Of a stretch of 64,000 nucleotides of DNA, positions 1-10,184 are shown one piece after another. Origin of the DNA: Tachypleus tridentatus (lineage: Eukaryota > Arthropoda > Merostomata > Xiphosura > Limulidae). The stretch is taken from the NCBI RefSeq assembly GCF_004210375.1, contig NC_134834.1:93066170-93130169 (forward strand), written 5' to 3'. How positions within the stretch are numbered: the stretch's first letter is position 1; each line of letters begins with the position of its first letter. A program made the translations under genes and the position numbers. The notes under the pieces were generated by a model, which searched no databases, was not told where the DNA came from, and was given only the letters and a program-made list of their open reading frames with translations.

Positions 1-417
1 CGTTTCTATAGTAATCACTAGATGGCACTAATGCATATCATTAGAACCTCTTTAACAGTGTATCGTTTCATATTGCTTATATTGTACACAAGAATATACT
101 TTTGTAATTAAAAGTCATACAATTAAACTTACTCTCACGCGCTAAGCGTTGTGTTTCGAAATACATAAAATTTTCTGTAATTTAGTATCTTGTTGTTATT
201 AACATGATTAATAATTCTTGCAGAAAGGTCTAGTATAATACATGAAATGCCCACACAATAGAATATAACTAAACTCATTAGCAGTATATATAACTGTTTG
301 TATATAGTGTAGCTAGGTTCAGAACGATTTTGAGAATAAACAGCTGAGTCTCACCCAATAACAGTTTCATTTTTTTTCCATATCAGTTTCTCACCCGCGT
401 CAGTGCATAATTGAAGA

Positions 418-532
418 GTGTGTGTTTTTCCAAAAGCAAAGCCACGTTAGGCTATCTGCCGTACCCACCGAGAGGAATCGAACCCTGATTTTAGTGTTAT
501 AAATCCGAAAACTTACGGCTGTACCAGCGGAG
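418..532 (-). repeat. Short tRNA-derived SINE (Val-like head), copy 1
   Basis: Read on the minus strand this is a tRNA-like head with a B-box-like GAATCGAACC complement, followed by a short tail ending in AGCAAAGCC-type sequence and a GT/CA-rich end. The same unit recurs at 4914-5032, 13989-14098, 17130-17228 and 33312-33430. The presumed anticodon loop reads TTTACAA-like, suggesting a tRNA-Val ancestor; that is inference. Confidence 0.7.
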
Positions 533-809
533 GACTGATTGAAGAGACAGACCGATTTTCACCAATATTTAAATACTAGTGCGCACTTACACAAAACTTG
601 TGGCATTATAGGTGTTTAACCACTTATTTTAGTTTAAATGTAATTTGTCTTTGTGCGTATGTGGATCAGATTTTAAGATTTGATTAAGCTCACAAATGAA
701 TATTTATTTCACTAGATAATACTTTCACAGCATTAAATATTTTATTCACGCGACTCAACTCGTCTTGACTAATTCACCTTGCTTCCCAGACTTCTCACCT
801 GATTAATAT

Positions 810-985
810 ATTAAGATCAATCCCACTATTCGTTGATTCGTTGGTAAAAGAGTAGCCCAAGAGTCGGTGGTGGGTGGTGATGACTAGCTGCCTTCATTCT
901 AATCTTACACATTTAAATTAGTGACAGCTATCGCAGTTAGCCTTGTGTAGCTTTGCGTAAAATAAAAAAATAAAAAATAAACTTC
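810..985 (+). repeat. Partial Thr-tRNA-type SINE body
   Basis: Only the body survives: the AATCCCACTATTCGTTG block, the AGTAGCCCAAGAG block, GGTGGTGATGACTAGCTG and the terminal TAGCTTTGCG, followed by an A-rich tail. The tRNA head is missing or unrecognisable. Confidence 0.75.
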
Positions 986-1368
986 CTGGACTTCTTTAAT
1001 AAAACAAAAATTACCTCCTCTCATTCAACCACCCTTCGATTCAATTAGCTAGTCTTTCCCCAACGTCCAATGATGTGATTTTCATAGCTAATCTTCTGAA
1101 GGACACCACACTAAAAATCGTTTTAAAATCTAAGTATATTGGACCCAAAATATAAATATTTTTGCCTTTTCTTAATTTTACCAAACCACTTGTTATTTGA
1201 TGGCAGTTTTGGTAATGTTCCTTCCGATTCATCTGAAAGATGTTGGTTTTAATGAGTTAAAAATCGAAAGTACAGAATAACAAACAAAAACGGATGATTA
1301 TTTATTACCATAGGAAAGAAATTGTTGAATACACCATTAATACAGTTAAACCAATAACCCGAATGATC

Positions 1369-1410
1369 TTATATATATATATGTATGTATGTATGTGTGT
1401 GTGTGTGTGA
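1369..1410. repeat. AT/GT microsatellite
   Basis: A run of TA dinucleotides, then TATG tetranucleotides, then GT dinucleotides. Simple repeat with no coding content. Confidence 0.9.
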
Positions 1411-2376
1411 AATAAAAACAGGTTATCACAGATGTCTTTATTTATATGAACTTTTAAATCTGTCTTCTATTCAAGTTGAACGCAAGTTGGAGGAGAGATC
1501 AAATACATTGCTTGCACATTGACTTGAACTTAGTGGTTTTTACTTTTGTGTTACACTTTTAAAGTGAACTGAGAAACTGAGGTACAAACGTGAAATTTAT
1601 TTAAATACTATTTCATCCTGTAAGAATATTCATTTTATTAGTAACCCAGGAACTACACCCACTAAACTAACGTACGGCTTGTTTATGCAGGAAAATATTG
1701 TTTCTACAATAATTGAATCCCAATAGTAAGGAAAATCGTATTTCGTAGGTCTTTCCAGTGTTTTGTTTGTATAAACATAGTTTAAAACTTTATCTTTTTA
1801 CCATTCTACGACATACATTAATATTAGGCTTCTTGGATTGTAAAACAAAATCAAAAAGAAAGAAATCAAACCTTTGGATACTCATAGTATTTAAGTTTGA
1901 TCTAAAGCCACTTTTACCAGTTTCGTCAGAAATAAAAGCTTGTAATTGACTATATTTATTTCTGGTGAATAAATTCATGAACGTACAGAGTTTTAGTGTA
2001 GCTTACTCATTGTACATACCAGTAGTTACTTGGTATTAGAAAGTTAAACCTAAGTTATTTAAGTAAAAAACACTTCTATGTGTGTTACGTTTGACATTTC
2101 GAATTCTCCCTTGACTATGATATGTAATAAAGTTTTGAAACATAATGAATAGTAATTCAGTTTTCTCTGCTCAAAATTTAGTCTTAAAAACAGAAAAAAA
2201 AAACACTTTGGATATTTATTAAGTTATTTATGTTTCTTATTTCTTTATTAAGAAGAAATTCAGTTTTTACCTTTAGTTTTCTAAAGGTGCTACGAAGGTC
2301 GATATACTCCGTGTGCGTCAATTTTCTGATAGGAGGAGCTTGCTGACTCAGTGAGTTAACTCCGCCAGCTAAACAT

Positions 2377-3720
2377 ATGGTCAGTCGAGACATACAAATT
2401 ACTGCCGAGATGACTTCAACTGAAAGCATCAGATGTGCTAATGAAGAAGCTAACGAGAAAAGACGTGTAGAGAACCAAATTATTCAAGGAATGAGACCTC
2501 TCTTTCTTACTTTAAGAATATTTGGTATTTACGAAACCAGACATCGAACCATGAAACGGTGGTTACCGCTTTGTTTTTACTTCGTTTACCTCCTTCATTC
2601 GATGCTGGGTTGGATTCCCTACCATCTAGCCAATGGTACAATAAGTACATTTGTTCAGAAAACTGGGTTCACACTACGCATCTTATTCTCATTTCTTTGC
2701 ATTGCAATATACAAGCATCGAAGAGTGGAAATTGACTCGCTGCTGAACGACATGAACCAGTTCTACAGTATTGTACCAATACGTGAGTTAAGGAAGCTGA
2801 GATGCCATTGTACGATATTGACTACCATGGGCTGGATGTTTTTGGTAATTAGGGCGAGTATATGTATGTACTATAGTGTACACTTTGATATAGAAGGTTA
2901 TGCTCCTGTTTTCCTATACAACATAAATATCACAGAAGAATCAGTTCTTTCGACTGTCGTTAGAGTGATAATTTTTGTCGACTGGTTCTTATATAACATT
3001 TGTTTAGTACCAATGTCGTTTATCGCCTATCACTTTGTATCCTTGTGTTTGTTTTTCAGACTAAAAATTGAATCGTTCAGTGAGTGTCTAAAAACAAACG
3101 TCGAAACAACGACTGACGGTCCACACCATGGCCAAAATATCGTAAAAGAAGACATTGAACAAGGTGAGTTAAGTATATGTCATGATACAAAGAAGATACC
3201 ACATGATATTAACCATCAGCAAGGAAACATCAGTAATGACCTGTTAAAAACGTGCATCTTACATTCTAAGTTATGTGTTCTAGGCAGGATGTTTGACAAC
3301 ACTTTTACAATAATCGTGTTTCTCTGTTATGCTGCTATTATCACAGATACGTTGATATACATTCCAATTTTTGTGTCCTGTTTTCACGAAGTGGACTATC
3401 TTGGCGGTGTCGCTCAACCCTTCACAGTTCTGAACGATATATTACTATTTTTCATTATGTCCGTTTCAGCCTTCAGAGTATCAGAGAAGGCTAATGACCA
3501 ATCTGTTTTGGCATTAATGGCTTCGTGTCAACTGACAGTTAATGATATTCGTGCTATTCAACTCAGTAGATCACTCACAATGGCATGCACAAATCTGGAC
3601 ATAAAACTGACAGGTTGGAGATGCTTTATGATCTCACGTGGATTTGTTCTTACGGTTGTAAGTTCTGTTTTTACATTCGGAGTGATTATTTACCAGTTTA
3701 TGTCACAACAAAATGACTGA
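2377..3720 (+). CDS. Gustatory receptor-like 7-TM protein (single exon, 447 aa)
   Basis: Uninterrupted ATG-to-TGA frame with the layout of arthropod gustatory receptors, ligand-gated channels of chemosensory membranes. Hydrophobic segments lie at about residues 62-80, 96-113, 147-166, 191-227, 309-333, 350-366 and 421-442. The family signature TYhhhhhQF appears as TF-GVIIY-QF at 433-441, preceded by LTGWRCFMISRGFVLT, typical before the last helix. An N-terminal inside topology is expected. The loop between helices 4 and 5 is unusually long (about 228-300) and very polar, with acidic and His-rich stretches. A second ATG 11 codons in (2410) could also start translation. There are no introns. 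A polyadenylation signal AATAAA follows at 3863. The second receptor of the window (23317-24582) shares the layout but is only distantly similar. Ligand unknown. Confidence 0.85.
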   Translation: MVSRDIQITAEMTSTESIRCANEEANEKRRVENQIIQGMRPLFLTLRIFGIYETRHRTMKRWLPLCFYFVYLLHSMLGWIPYHLANGTISTFVQKTGFTLRILFSFLCIAIYKHRRVEIDSLLNDMNQFYSIVPIRELRKLRCHCTILTTMGWMFLVIRASICMYYSVHFDIEGYAPVFLYNINITEESVLSTVVRVIIFVDWFLYNICLVPMSFIAYHFVSLCLFFRLKIESFSECLKTNVETTTDGPHHGQNIVKEDIEQGELSICHDTKKIPHDINHQQGNISNDLLKTCILHSKLCVLGRMFDNTFTIIVFLCYAAIITDTLIYIPIFVSCFHEVDYLGGVAQPFTVLNDILLFFIMSVSAFRVSEKANDQSVLALMASCQLTVNDIRAIQLSRSLTMACTNLDIKLTGWRCFMISRGFVLTVVSSVFTFGVIIYQFMSQQND

Positions 3721-3862
3721 ACCTTCAAGTATAACCACATTTACAAGTCTGTAATTCTTATAAAGACATGGAAAAATGAACACATGTTGATGAGTTACAT
3801 CGTCAAACATTATGAGAAATATTATTTGGTTTTTAATTCAACTTTATTTATTGTTTAAACTT

Positions 3863-3868
3863 AATAAA
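3863..3868 (+). terminator. Polyadenylation signal of receptor 1
   Basis: AATAAA, 143 bases past the stop codon of the receptor, in an A-rich context. It is the first canonical signal downstream and would give a short 3' UTR. Confidence 0.55.
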
Positions 3869-3904
3869 AAGTACCGCAAATCCAAATTATTTTATCGTAT
3901 TTGA

Positions 3905-3966
3905 CGATATATATATATATATTTGTATTATATATATATTATATTATTATATATATATATATATAT
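3905..3966. repeat. AT dinucleotide microsatellite
   Basis: Nearly pure alternating AT with a few interruptions, just past the receptor 3' end. Slippage-prone simple sequence. Confidence 0.95.
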
Positions 3967-4913
3967 TTCACTGTTTAATCTTCACATTCAGTTATCCCTA
4001 ACATGAAGGTCATTTAAAGAATAAAGGTCACTAGAGATAGTTCATTCCGTATTTTGGTAGTAAAACTAAATTATGTAAGTTCAAACTAAGCTTCTCACTA
4101 ATAAATATGATAATTACCAAATCTCAATCGGGAAACATACAACTACTCAAAAATGAATGTCTGTGTGTGTAAAACCTAAAGCAATACTATTTTTGATAAT
4201 GAACTGAATAATAGAAAATTAAGTTGTTGAAAGGAAAAATTGCTTAGCCGTTGATAGAACATGTGACTTTTATCCTTTTATGTCCATTCAACATATATAA
4301 TAAATTACTTTATATTCATAATTCTTACGGTATTTTATCCAAACTCAGTATATTTCAGTGTAAAAGTCCAGTGAAGTGGACTGTGTAACACCTCTCAGTG
4401 TCTCAACAATAAGACTGAGAATACAGAATGCCAAAAATTCGGAGTTGGTTCTCCATAGTGGGCACAGCAGAAATAGCTCATTGTTCCTACTTTTGCTTAA
4501 AAACAAACAAGTTGCCAGGACGCAAATGTTAACTCTTGAAATGAATCATAGGGTTGTGGCTTTTACAGCTAGGAAATATGATGAAGCATACCAAAGTAAT
4601 TCGAAACAGTTTGTTTTTTTTTACTAATCTCTTTTGTACAAGGCATACTTTCTCCAAAAGAAAAAAACAAATATTCTTTGTAAATCAGTGTGATTGTAAC
4701 TCTTGCAAAATATTAGACCACTTAGGGCTAGCCGGGTCTCAAGGCCTGAATTTTGAATTATCTTCAAAATTAAAGACTGTCAGTTTTTTTAAAAAAATTA
4801 GATGGTCATTTGATTTCTATATTTCGCTAGTTAAAAATAAGGTGTTATAAATTATCTGAAAGCTAAGAGTCACTTACACATTTTTATACGACACCAGCGG
4901 CTTTTTAACACAT

Positions 4914-5032
4914 ATGTGTGTTTTCTTATAGCAAAGTCACAGCGGGCTATCTGTTGAGCCCACCATGGAGAATCGAACCGCTGATTTTAGCGTTGTAAAT
5001 CCGTAGACTTACCACTGTACTAGCGAGGATGC
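4914..5032 (-). repeat. Short tRNA-derived SINE (Val-like head), copy 2
   Basis: Same unit as 418-532 in the same orientation: CA-rich end, AGCAAAGTCACAGCGGGCTAT block, B-box complement, and a GTACTAGCG-type A-box complement at the far end. Confidence 0.75.
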
Positions 5033-6099
5033 ATTTTGTTTAAACCATTTATGTATCAGTAAAATAATTTGACGTCTATGAACAGTAAATAAATGACTCC
5101 ACAGTTCATTACTGAGAGGTGTAATGTGTAATTTGTATTGAGAATCATTATATTTGGTAGAAAGACATGAACTATACGGAATGGCGTGGTCTTCAGATAA
5201 CGTCGACAGAATGTTATTTTAACTTATACAAGTTTAAATGTGTATATAATGTTTTATCTTTAAATAAACACACGAAGTATACTTCATACGAATGCTTGCG
5301 TATTCTTTGAATGTATTATGTATTGAAAACGTTAAAACCAGTGTGTAACAGATATACGTATATCAACTTATTGTATGTTACTTAATTACTGTGTCTTCAA
5401 GTTTAAAAACAAAACGTATCTGTAATTGTCTTCTTACAAGTAGAAATGTAATTTATTCTCCTATTTTACAAGCCTATAAAGAGTTTAATAAAAGTGCTTC
5501 AAGTAACGGCTTTATATTTGTCTTGTGTTTATGTTTGGTAACATTAAACAAAATACATGCATATTAAAGCCATGGACATTTTAAACTTATTTTACTTATA
5601 TTTCTCCACTTTTCTCAAATTGTCTTAAATAATCATAGTTGTGGGTGTATTCAAGTCCCTCGGTAGGACAATACTAAGTCTGTTTACCCTCAAATCAGGA
5701 ATTCGATTCCCTGCGGTAAAAACAGCAAACAGACGAATGCGGCTTTGTTATAAAGCAAAGAATTATTTTACACGTGGGAACTAAGTGTGTGCATTTTTAG
5801 TGTGTCTATTTTGTTTAGTGAGATGAATTTTGTTTTGCGACAAAACACTCTAATTAAAGAAAAAAATTTACATTTTGAATTTAATTTTACGTCACATCCT
5901 GTATTCACAGGAATAGAGCTACTTTTCACTCTTTTAAATCTCCAGTTACTTTCAGAAGAAAATAAGGAAAACAGAAAATTTGCATCTAAATACTGAAGAA
6001 ACGGATAAACTAAAAATAAGTAAAACAAATATTAACTTTTATTCATGATGTTAGAACAACACGTAAGTTAAAAAGTCTTAATACAAATCAGTATATCTG

Positions 6100-6200
6100 A
6101 GGACTTACAACGCTATAAACTGGGATTCAATACCAGTAGTTAGTAGAGCACATATAGCTCATTGTGTAGCTTTGTGCTTAACTACAAAAAAAAAAAAAAA
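6100..6200 (+). repeat. Third-type SINE, 3' part
   Basis: Contains the block GGGATTCAATACCAGTAGT, then AGCTCATTGTGTAGCTTTGTGCTTAACTAC and a 15-base poly(A). The same block order occurs at 12063-12192, 28830-28950, 34124-34245 and 35066-35190, so this is a third small tRNA-derived family. Confidence 0.6.
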
Positions 6201-6337
6201 CTTTATTTAAAACGAAAAAAACCCTGTGTCCCCATCGCTTCACAAAGACGGACCTTTCTTCTCCTAGAGCAAACTAAAAAATTTATCGTTTTATTCTAAA
6301 TTAGTTTTTGTTGTTACTTTGTCAACCTGGTGCGAAA

Positions 6338-6628
6338 CATATGATGACCTGTCTTCATATGATGTCCTGTCTTAATATGATGACCTGTCTTCATATGGTG
6401 ACCTGTCTTCATATGGTGACCTGTCTTCATATGATGACCTGTCTTCATATGGTGACTTGTCTTCATATGGTGGCCTGTCTTCATATGATGTCCTGTCTTA
6501 ATATGATGACCTGTCTTCATATGGTGACCTGTCTTCATATGATGTCCTATCTTAATATGATGACCTGTCTTCATATGGTGACCTGTCTTCATATGGTGAC
6601 CTGTCTTCATATGATGACCTGTCTTCAT
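6338..6628. repeat. 18-bp minisatellite, about 16 copies
   Basis: The unit CATATGATGACCTGTCTT is repeated about 16 times, with variants such as GGTGACC, GATGTCC and TTAATATG. Because the unit is a multiple of three, both strands stay open: plus reads (MMTCLH)n and minus reads (MKTGHH)n. The periodic frames are by-products of the repeat, not evidence for protein. Confidence 0.95.
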
Positions 6629-6762
6629 TGCATTTTACCCCAAAATGTCTATTTCATTGCGACTTTTTATAATTTTTTTAGCGGTGTAACTTTTACAGAA
6701 GGTTCATCTTGTAACACAGGATGTACTTCAATTTAGAATTCGCCATATTTATTGGAAGAAGA

Positions 6763-7035
6763 ACCTGGAATGGCCAGATGGCTAGAGTGTTCGACGCACA
6801 ATCTGAGGGTCTCGTGTTGTAATCCCCATCACCGGACATGCTCGAATTTTCAGCCATGGGAACGTTATATAGCGAAGATCAATCCCACTATTTGTTGGTA
6901 AAACGGTTGCAGAAGAGTTAGGTGTAAATGGTGATGACTAACTGCCATCTTTCTAGTCTATCACTAGAAAATTAAGGATGACTAGCGCAGATAGCTCTTG
7001 TGTAGCTTTGCGCTAAATTCAAAACAAACCAAACT
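6763..7035 (+). repeat. Thr-tRNA-type SINE, near full length
   Basis: Head with A-box-like TGGCCAGATGG and a damaged B box, then the usual body (CACTATTTGTTGG, GGTGATGACTA, TAGCTTTGCGC) and an AAACAAACC tail. About 270 bp, the usual size here. Confidence 0.85.
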
Positions 7036-7090
7036 GTTTGAATAACATTACTCCAACACTACAACCCGAATATCTCTCAAATCCAAAGAT

Positions 7091-7350
7091 TGGGCTTGGC
7101 ATGACCAGGTAGTTAAGGCACTCGACTTGTAATCCCCGTCGCGACAAATATGCTCGCCCTTTCAGCCGTTGGGCGGTTATATGTCACGGTCAATCTCACT
7201 ATTCGTTAGTAATAGAGTAACCCAAGAGATAGCGGTGGATGATGATGACTAGCTGCCTTCCCTCTAGTCTTACACTGCTAAATTAGGGACGACTAACACA
7301 AACAGTCCTCGTGTAGCTTTGCGCGAAATTCAAAACAAACCAAACAAATA
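7091..7350 (+). repeat. Thr-tRNA-type SINE
   Basis: The head GGCATGACCAGGTAGTTAAG has lost part of the anticodon arm and B box. The body is intact up to TAGCTTTGCGCG and the AAACAAACCAAAC tail. It sits about 55 bases from the previous copy, in the same orientation. Confidence 0.85.
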
Positions 7351-8353
7351 CAGAGATTAACCTCAAGTTTCGTCCGTTAAGAATGTACTTAATAGTTATT
7401 CTTTAGCTCTATCAGGATCAATGTTTAACACATTTTAATAAAACTATGAATCCAGACAGACAAGATTTTGACACTCAATTTTCCTTGTCATTCATCAATA
7501 TGGTATGAACAGTACGTTCAATAACTTTACAAGAGCATTTATAGGATTTTTTATCACTTTTCATAGTGCTACAAATACAGACGTTTATGTAAATAACATT
7601 TAACCAAAGCAACAGCCACGTATATTAATGTAACTGCTTTAAGGCAATCACATATTTCAAAATTAGTAGCCTGCGACACGTCAGTCATTTGTTTCTAAAG
7701 ATCGAAGAAGTGTGTGAATTATAGTTATATCTTGCTCTATTAAGGTTTAATTTTTAACCGTATTCCTAGAAGTTTTAAAAATAAAACTTTAAAACTGGTT
7801 CTAAAAGCACTAATAAATACGCAGTATCACGTATTTCGATTCATCAGATGAATTTCAGCATACAAACCATTTTATTTGTTTTATGTATGTCCATAGTTTA
7901 ATGTTTAATCAGCAATATTGTATAAGTTATTCAATTATTGTTTTTTTTATTTTATCAAATAATAATTGCACAGGCAAGTGATGATCTTATTGTCTTGAAA
8001 TATTTACGTTTTCCACAGAAATTGCTATACGATGAATTCGAAAATAATATCCATTTTTCTCCATCACATTCATGTTGTTAACAAAACCCTCTATGCACAT
8101 TTACATAGGTAATCACTTTCATTGAAATCACGACACATTTTGTTATGCTTAAAATACTGACAACCTCTGGCTATATATTTCTCTAGACCAATTGCGACGT
8201 GAGATTCTTATTGTTCAGTCTACAATCCACGGTAAACACAACGCTAGTATATAAACAGTTAAAATGCCGCATCACGTGTTACTTCTAGCCAGTAATTGTT
8301 TGTGCGTGAACTTAGACATTATTTTGTCTTTTCAATACTATTTATTAGTTGCT
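7351..8353. other. No feature seen
   Basis: AT-rich sequence without long open frames, tandem repeats or recognisable element ends. The 5' end of the transposon remnant at 8354 should lie in its last few hundred bases, but I could not find a TAACACTGCAC-type terminus there. Confidence 0.5.
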
Positions 8354-8712
8354 ATGGCAGCAAGAGAATGTATAATTGAGCCAAATATTTTCTGTTTTAT
8401 TAGTAGTAAATTTTTGTAAAGAAACAAAGGTAAACCATTACCTATTACGTATTACGCGAATTTTGGATTAAAACTTGGGGATCAAGATAAATCGTGGGCT
8501 CCGCACAAAGTTTGCACAATTTGTATCGAGAAGACAATGGATTAAAGATGAGAAAAAGTATTTGCCTTTTGGAATTCCAGTAATCTGGCGTGAACATAGA
8601 AACCACGGAGATGACTACTATATTTAGTCATGTAATGTGTGAGGCTATACAACACTCGAAATAAAACAAAATTTCTTATCCGAGCCCTCAATCTGCTATA
8701 AGACCTGTTGCT

Positions 8713-9024
8713 CATGATGTACCTGTATCTTCTCCACCGGAGACTGTTGATACAGATTTCATGGACATGATGTACCTGTATCTACTACAGTGGAGACTAT
8801 TGATACAGTTTTCATGGACATGATGTATCTGTATCTCCTCCACCTGAGACTGTTGATACAGTTTTCATGGACATGATGTACCTGTATCTTCTCCACCGGA
8901 GACTGTTGATACAGTTTTCATGGACATGATGTACCTGTATCTAATCCACCGGAGACTGTTGATGCAGTTTTCATGGACATGATGTACCTGTATCTAATCC
9001 AGTGGAGACTGTTGATACAGTTTC
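8713..9024 (+). repeat. 53-bp minisatellite inside the transposase remnant
   Basis: Six units begin CATGATGTACCTGTATCT at 8713, 8766, 8819, 8872, 8925 and 8978. Unit 1 reads in the family frame as HDVPVSSPPETVDTDF. The 53-bp period is not a multiple of three, so the frame rotates at each copy, which suggests expansion after coding function was lost. Confidence 0.95.
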
Positions 9025-9036
9025 ATCTGATTATGA

Positions 9037-9310
9037 CCCAGCATGGCCAAGTGGTTAAGGCACTAGACTCGTAGTCTGAGGGTCGCGGGTTTGAATCTCC
9101 GTAACACCAAACATACTCGCTCTTTCAGCTGTGAGGGCGTTTTAATGCTGCAGTCAATCCCACTATTCGTTGGTAAAAGAGTAGCCCAAGAGTTGGCGGT
9201 GGGTGGTGATGAATAGCTGCCTTCCCTCTAGTCTTACACTGCTAAATTGTTGACGGCTAGCGCAGGTAGCCCTCGAGTGGCTTTGCGCGAAATTCAAAAC
9301 AAACCAAACC
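9037..9310 (+). repeat. Thr-tRNA-type SINE with 12-bp target duplication
   Basis: The head CCCAGCATGGCCAAGTGG carries an A box, an intact CTCGTAG-type anticodon loop and a B-box-like GGTTTGAATC. The body and AAACAAACC tail are complete. Flanks 9025-9036 and 9311-9322 match at 10 of 12 positions (ATCTGATTATGA / ATCTGGTTCTGA), marking insertion into transposon copy A. Confidence 0.9.
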
Positions 9311-9605
9311 ATCTGGTTCTGAATCTGATGTCAATAGAAATGATGATAGGGATTGTTTTCAACATGAAACGTCTGGAAAGGTTTCATCAAAACATCGAGA
9401 AATGGAGATGAATCATCAGGAAAGGCAGAATATTAGCATGATGGCTGATTACTACTGGTCATTGAAACGAGATTCTCCAGACACAACACATAAAAGAAAT
9501 ACCACAACACGTAATCTTTAAACTAAAAGTTATAGATTTAGCATAATTAATTCAGGATTAATTAGGATACTTATTTCTTTGATATTAATGTTCTTCCTTT
9601 GACTT

Positions 9606-9671
9606 CGAGTTTGTTTGTATTTTTGTCAACAAACATATTAATAATAAAATGTTTATTGTGCTAAACGAAAT
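9606..9671. repeat. Direct repeat, left copy (with 9922-9988)
   Basis: About 65 bp containing TTTGTTTGTATTTTTGT, ATTAATAATAAAATGTT and ATTGTGCTAAAC. It recurs at about 85-90 percent identity just past the SINE at 9672-9920. It is far too long for a SINE target duplication. Confidence 0.8.
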
Positions 9672-9920
9672 GGTCCGGCATGACCAAGTGGATTGAGAGT
9701 TCGAATCCCCGTTCCACTAAATATGTTCTTCCTTTAAGCCGTGAAGGCGTTATTATGTGACTGTCAATCCCACTATTCGTTAGTAAAAGAGTAGCCCAAG
9801 AGTTGGCGTTGGGTAGTGATGACTAGCTTCCTTCCCTCTTGTCTTACATTAGGGGCTGCTAGCGCAGATAGCCCTGGAGTAGTTTTACGCGAAATTAAAA
9901 AAAATACCAACAAACAAAAC
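9672..9920 (+). repeat. Thr-tRNA-type SINE, head shortened
   Basis: The head GGTCCGGCATGACCAAGTGG is joined almost directly to the B box GAGTTCGAATCC, so the anticodon arm is lost. Body and tail are near complete. It lies between the two halves of a 65-bp direct repeat. Confidence 0.85.
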
Positions 9921-9921
9921 A

Positions 9922-9988
9922 GTCGATTTGTTTGTATTTTTGTAAATAAATTTATTAATAATAAAATGTTCATTGTGCTAAACCAAAT
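9922..9988. repeat. Direct repeat, right copy (with 9606-9671)
   Basis: Right-hand copy of the 65-bp repeat described at 9606-9671. Differences are mostly single substitutions (CAACAAACA / AAATAAATT in the middle). Confidence 0.8.
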
Positions 9989-10184
9989 AATAATTTCATC
10001 AAAGTAACCGTTATTCTTTCAGATTTGTAAAAAAAATCCTTATATGATTTTTGATATGATATGAGCGTCATTGATTCATGCAGAGCATATAGGATCTTAT
10101 TTACATAACGAAATTTTACTGACCTGAAAATGAACCCATGAAACTTATTTCTTACCATTTCAGTATGTAACATAATTCTTTTAG

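Larger units (their letters stand above)
1..2376. other. Gene-free stretch with SINE pieces
   Basis: I see no gene here. Small open frames are short and lack any recognisable domain. The stretch holds a short SINE (418-532), a partial SINE body (about 810-985) and a small AT/GT microsatellite. The last 100 bases must contain the 5' region of receptor 1, but no convincing TATA box was found; an arthropod-like TCAGT initiator sits at about 2350, 27 bases before the ATG. Confidence 0.6.
3967..6337. other. Gene-free stretch with SINE fragments
   Basis: No supported gene. The small open frames at 4.4-4.85 kb and 5.8-6.0 kb lack domains. It holds a Val-like SINE (4914-5032, minus), a diverged tRNA-head SINE at about 5655-5760 (plus) and a SINE tail at 6100-6195 ending in a poly(A) run. 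Confidence 0.55.
8354..9521 (+). pseudogene. Internally deleted copy A of an unrecognised transposase-like family
   Basis: The frame starts at ATG 8354 (MAARECIIEPNIFCFI) with one early stop, runs through LKLGDQDKSWAPHKVCTICI, shifts frame, and continues as KYLPFGIPVIWREHRNHGDD and SAIRPVAHDVPVSSPPETVD. These pieces match copy B (58195-59814, minus) in order: CKIDDQNQEWAPH, MPFAVLMIWREQKDH, YFC and SAMRPVPHDD. A 53-bp minisatellite (8713-9024) expands the linker, and a SINE (9037-9310) interrupts it. After the SINE the frame ends with NISMMADYYWSLKRDSPDTT and a stop, matching the C-terminus of copy B (MLTDYCWTLQRVAPD). The whole central core, about 350 residues in copy B, is absent. It is a dead, internally deleted derivative. 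I recall similar multicopy uncharacterised proteins in arthropod genomes but cannot check this. Confidence 0.75.

Noticed and set aside
6308-6736. Open frames of 142 and 104 codons on opposite strands
   Set aside because: Both are generated by the 18-bp minisatellite; nothing outside the repeat supports a protein.
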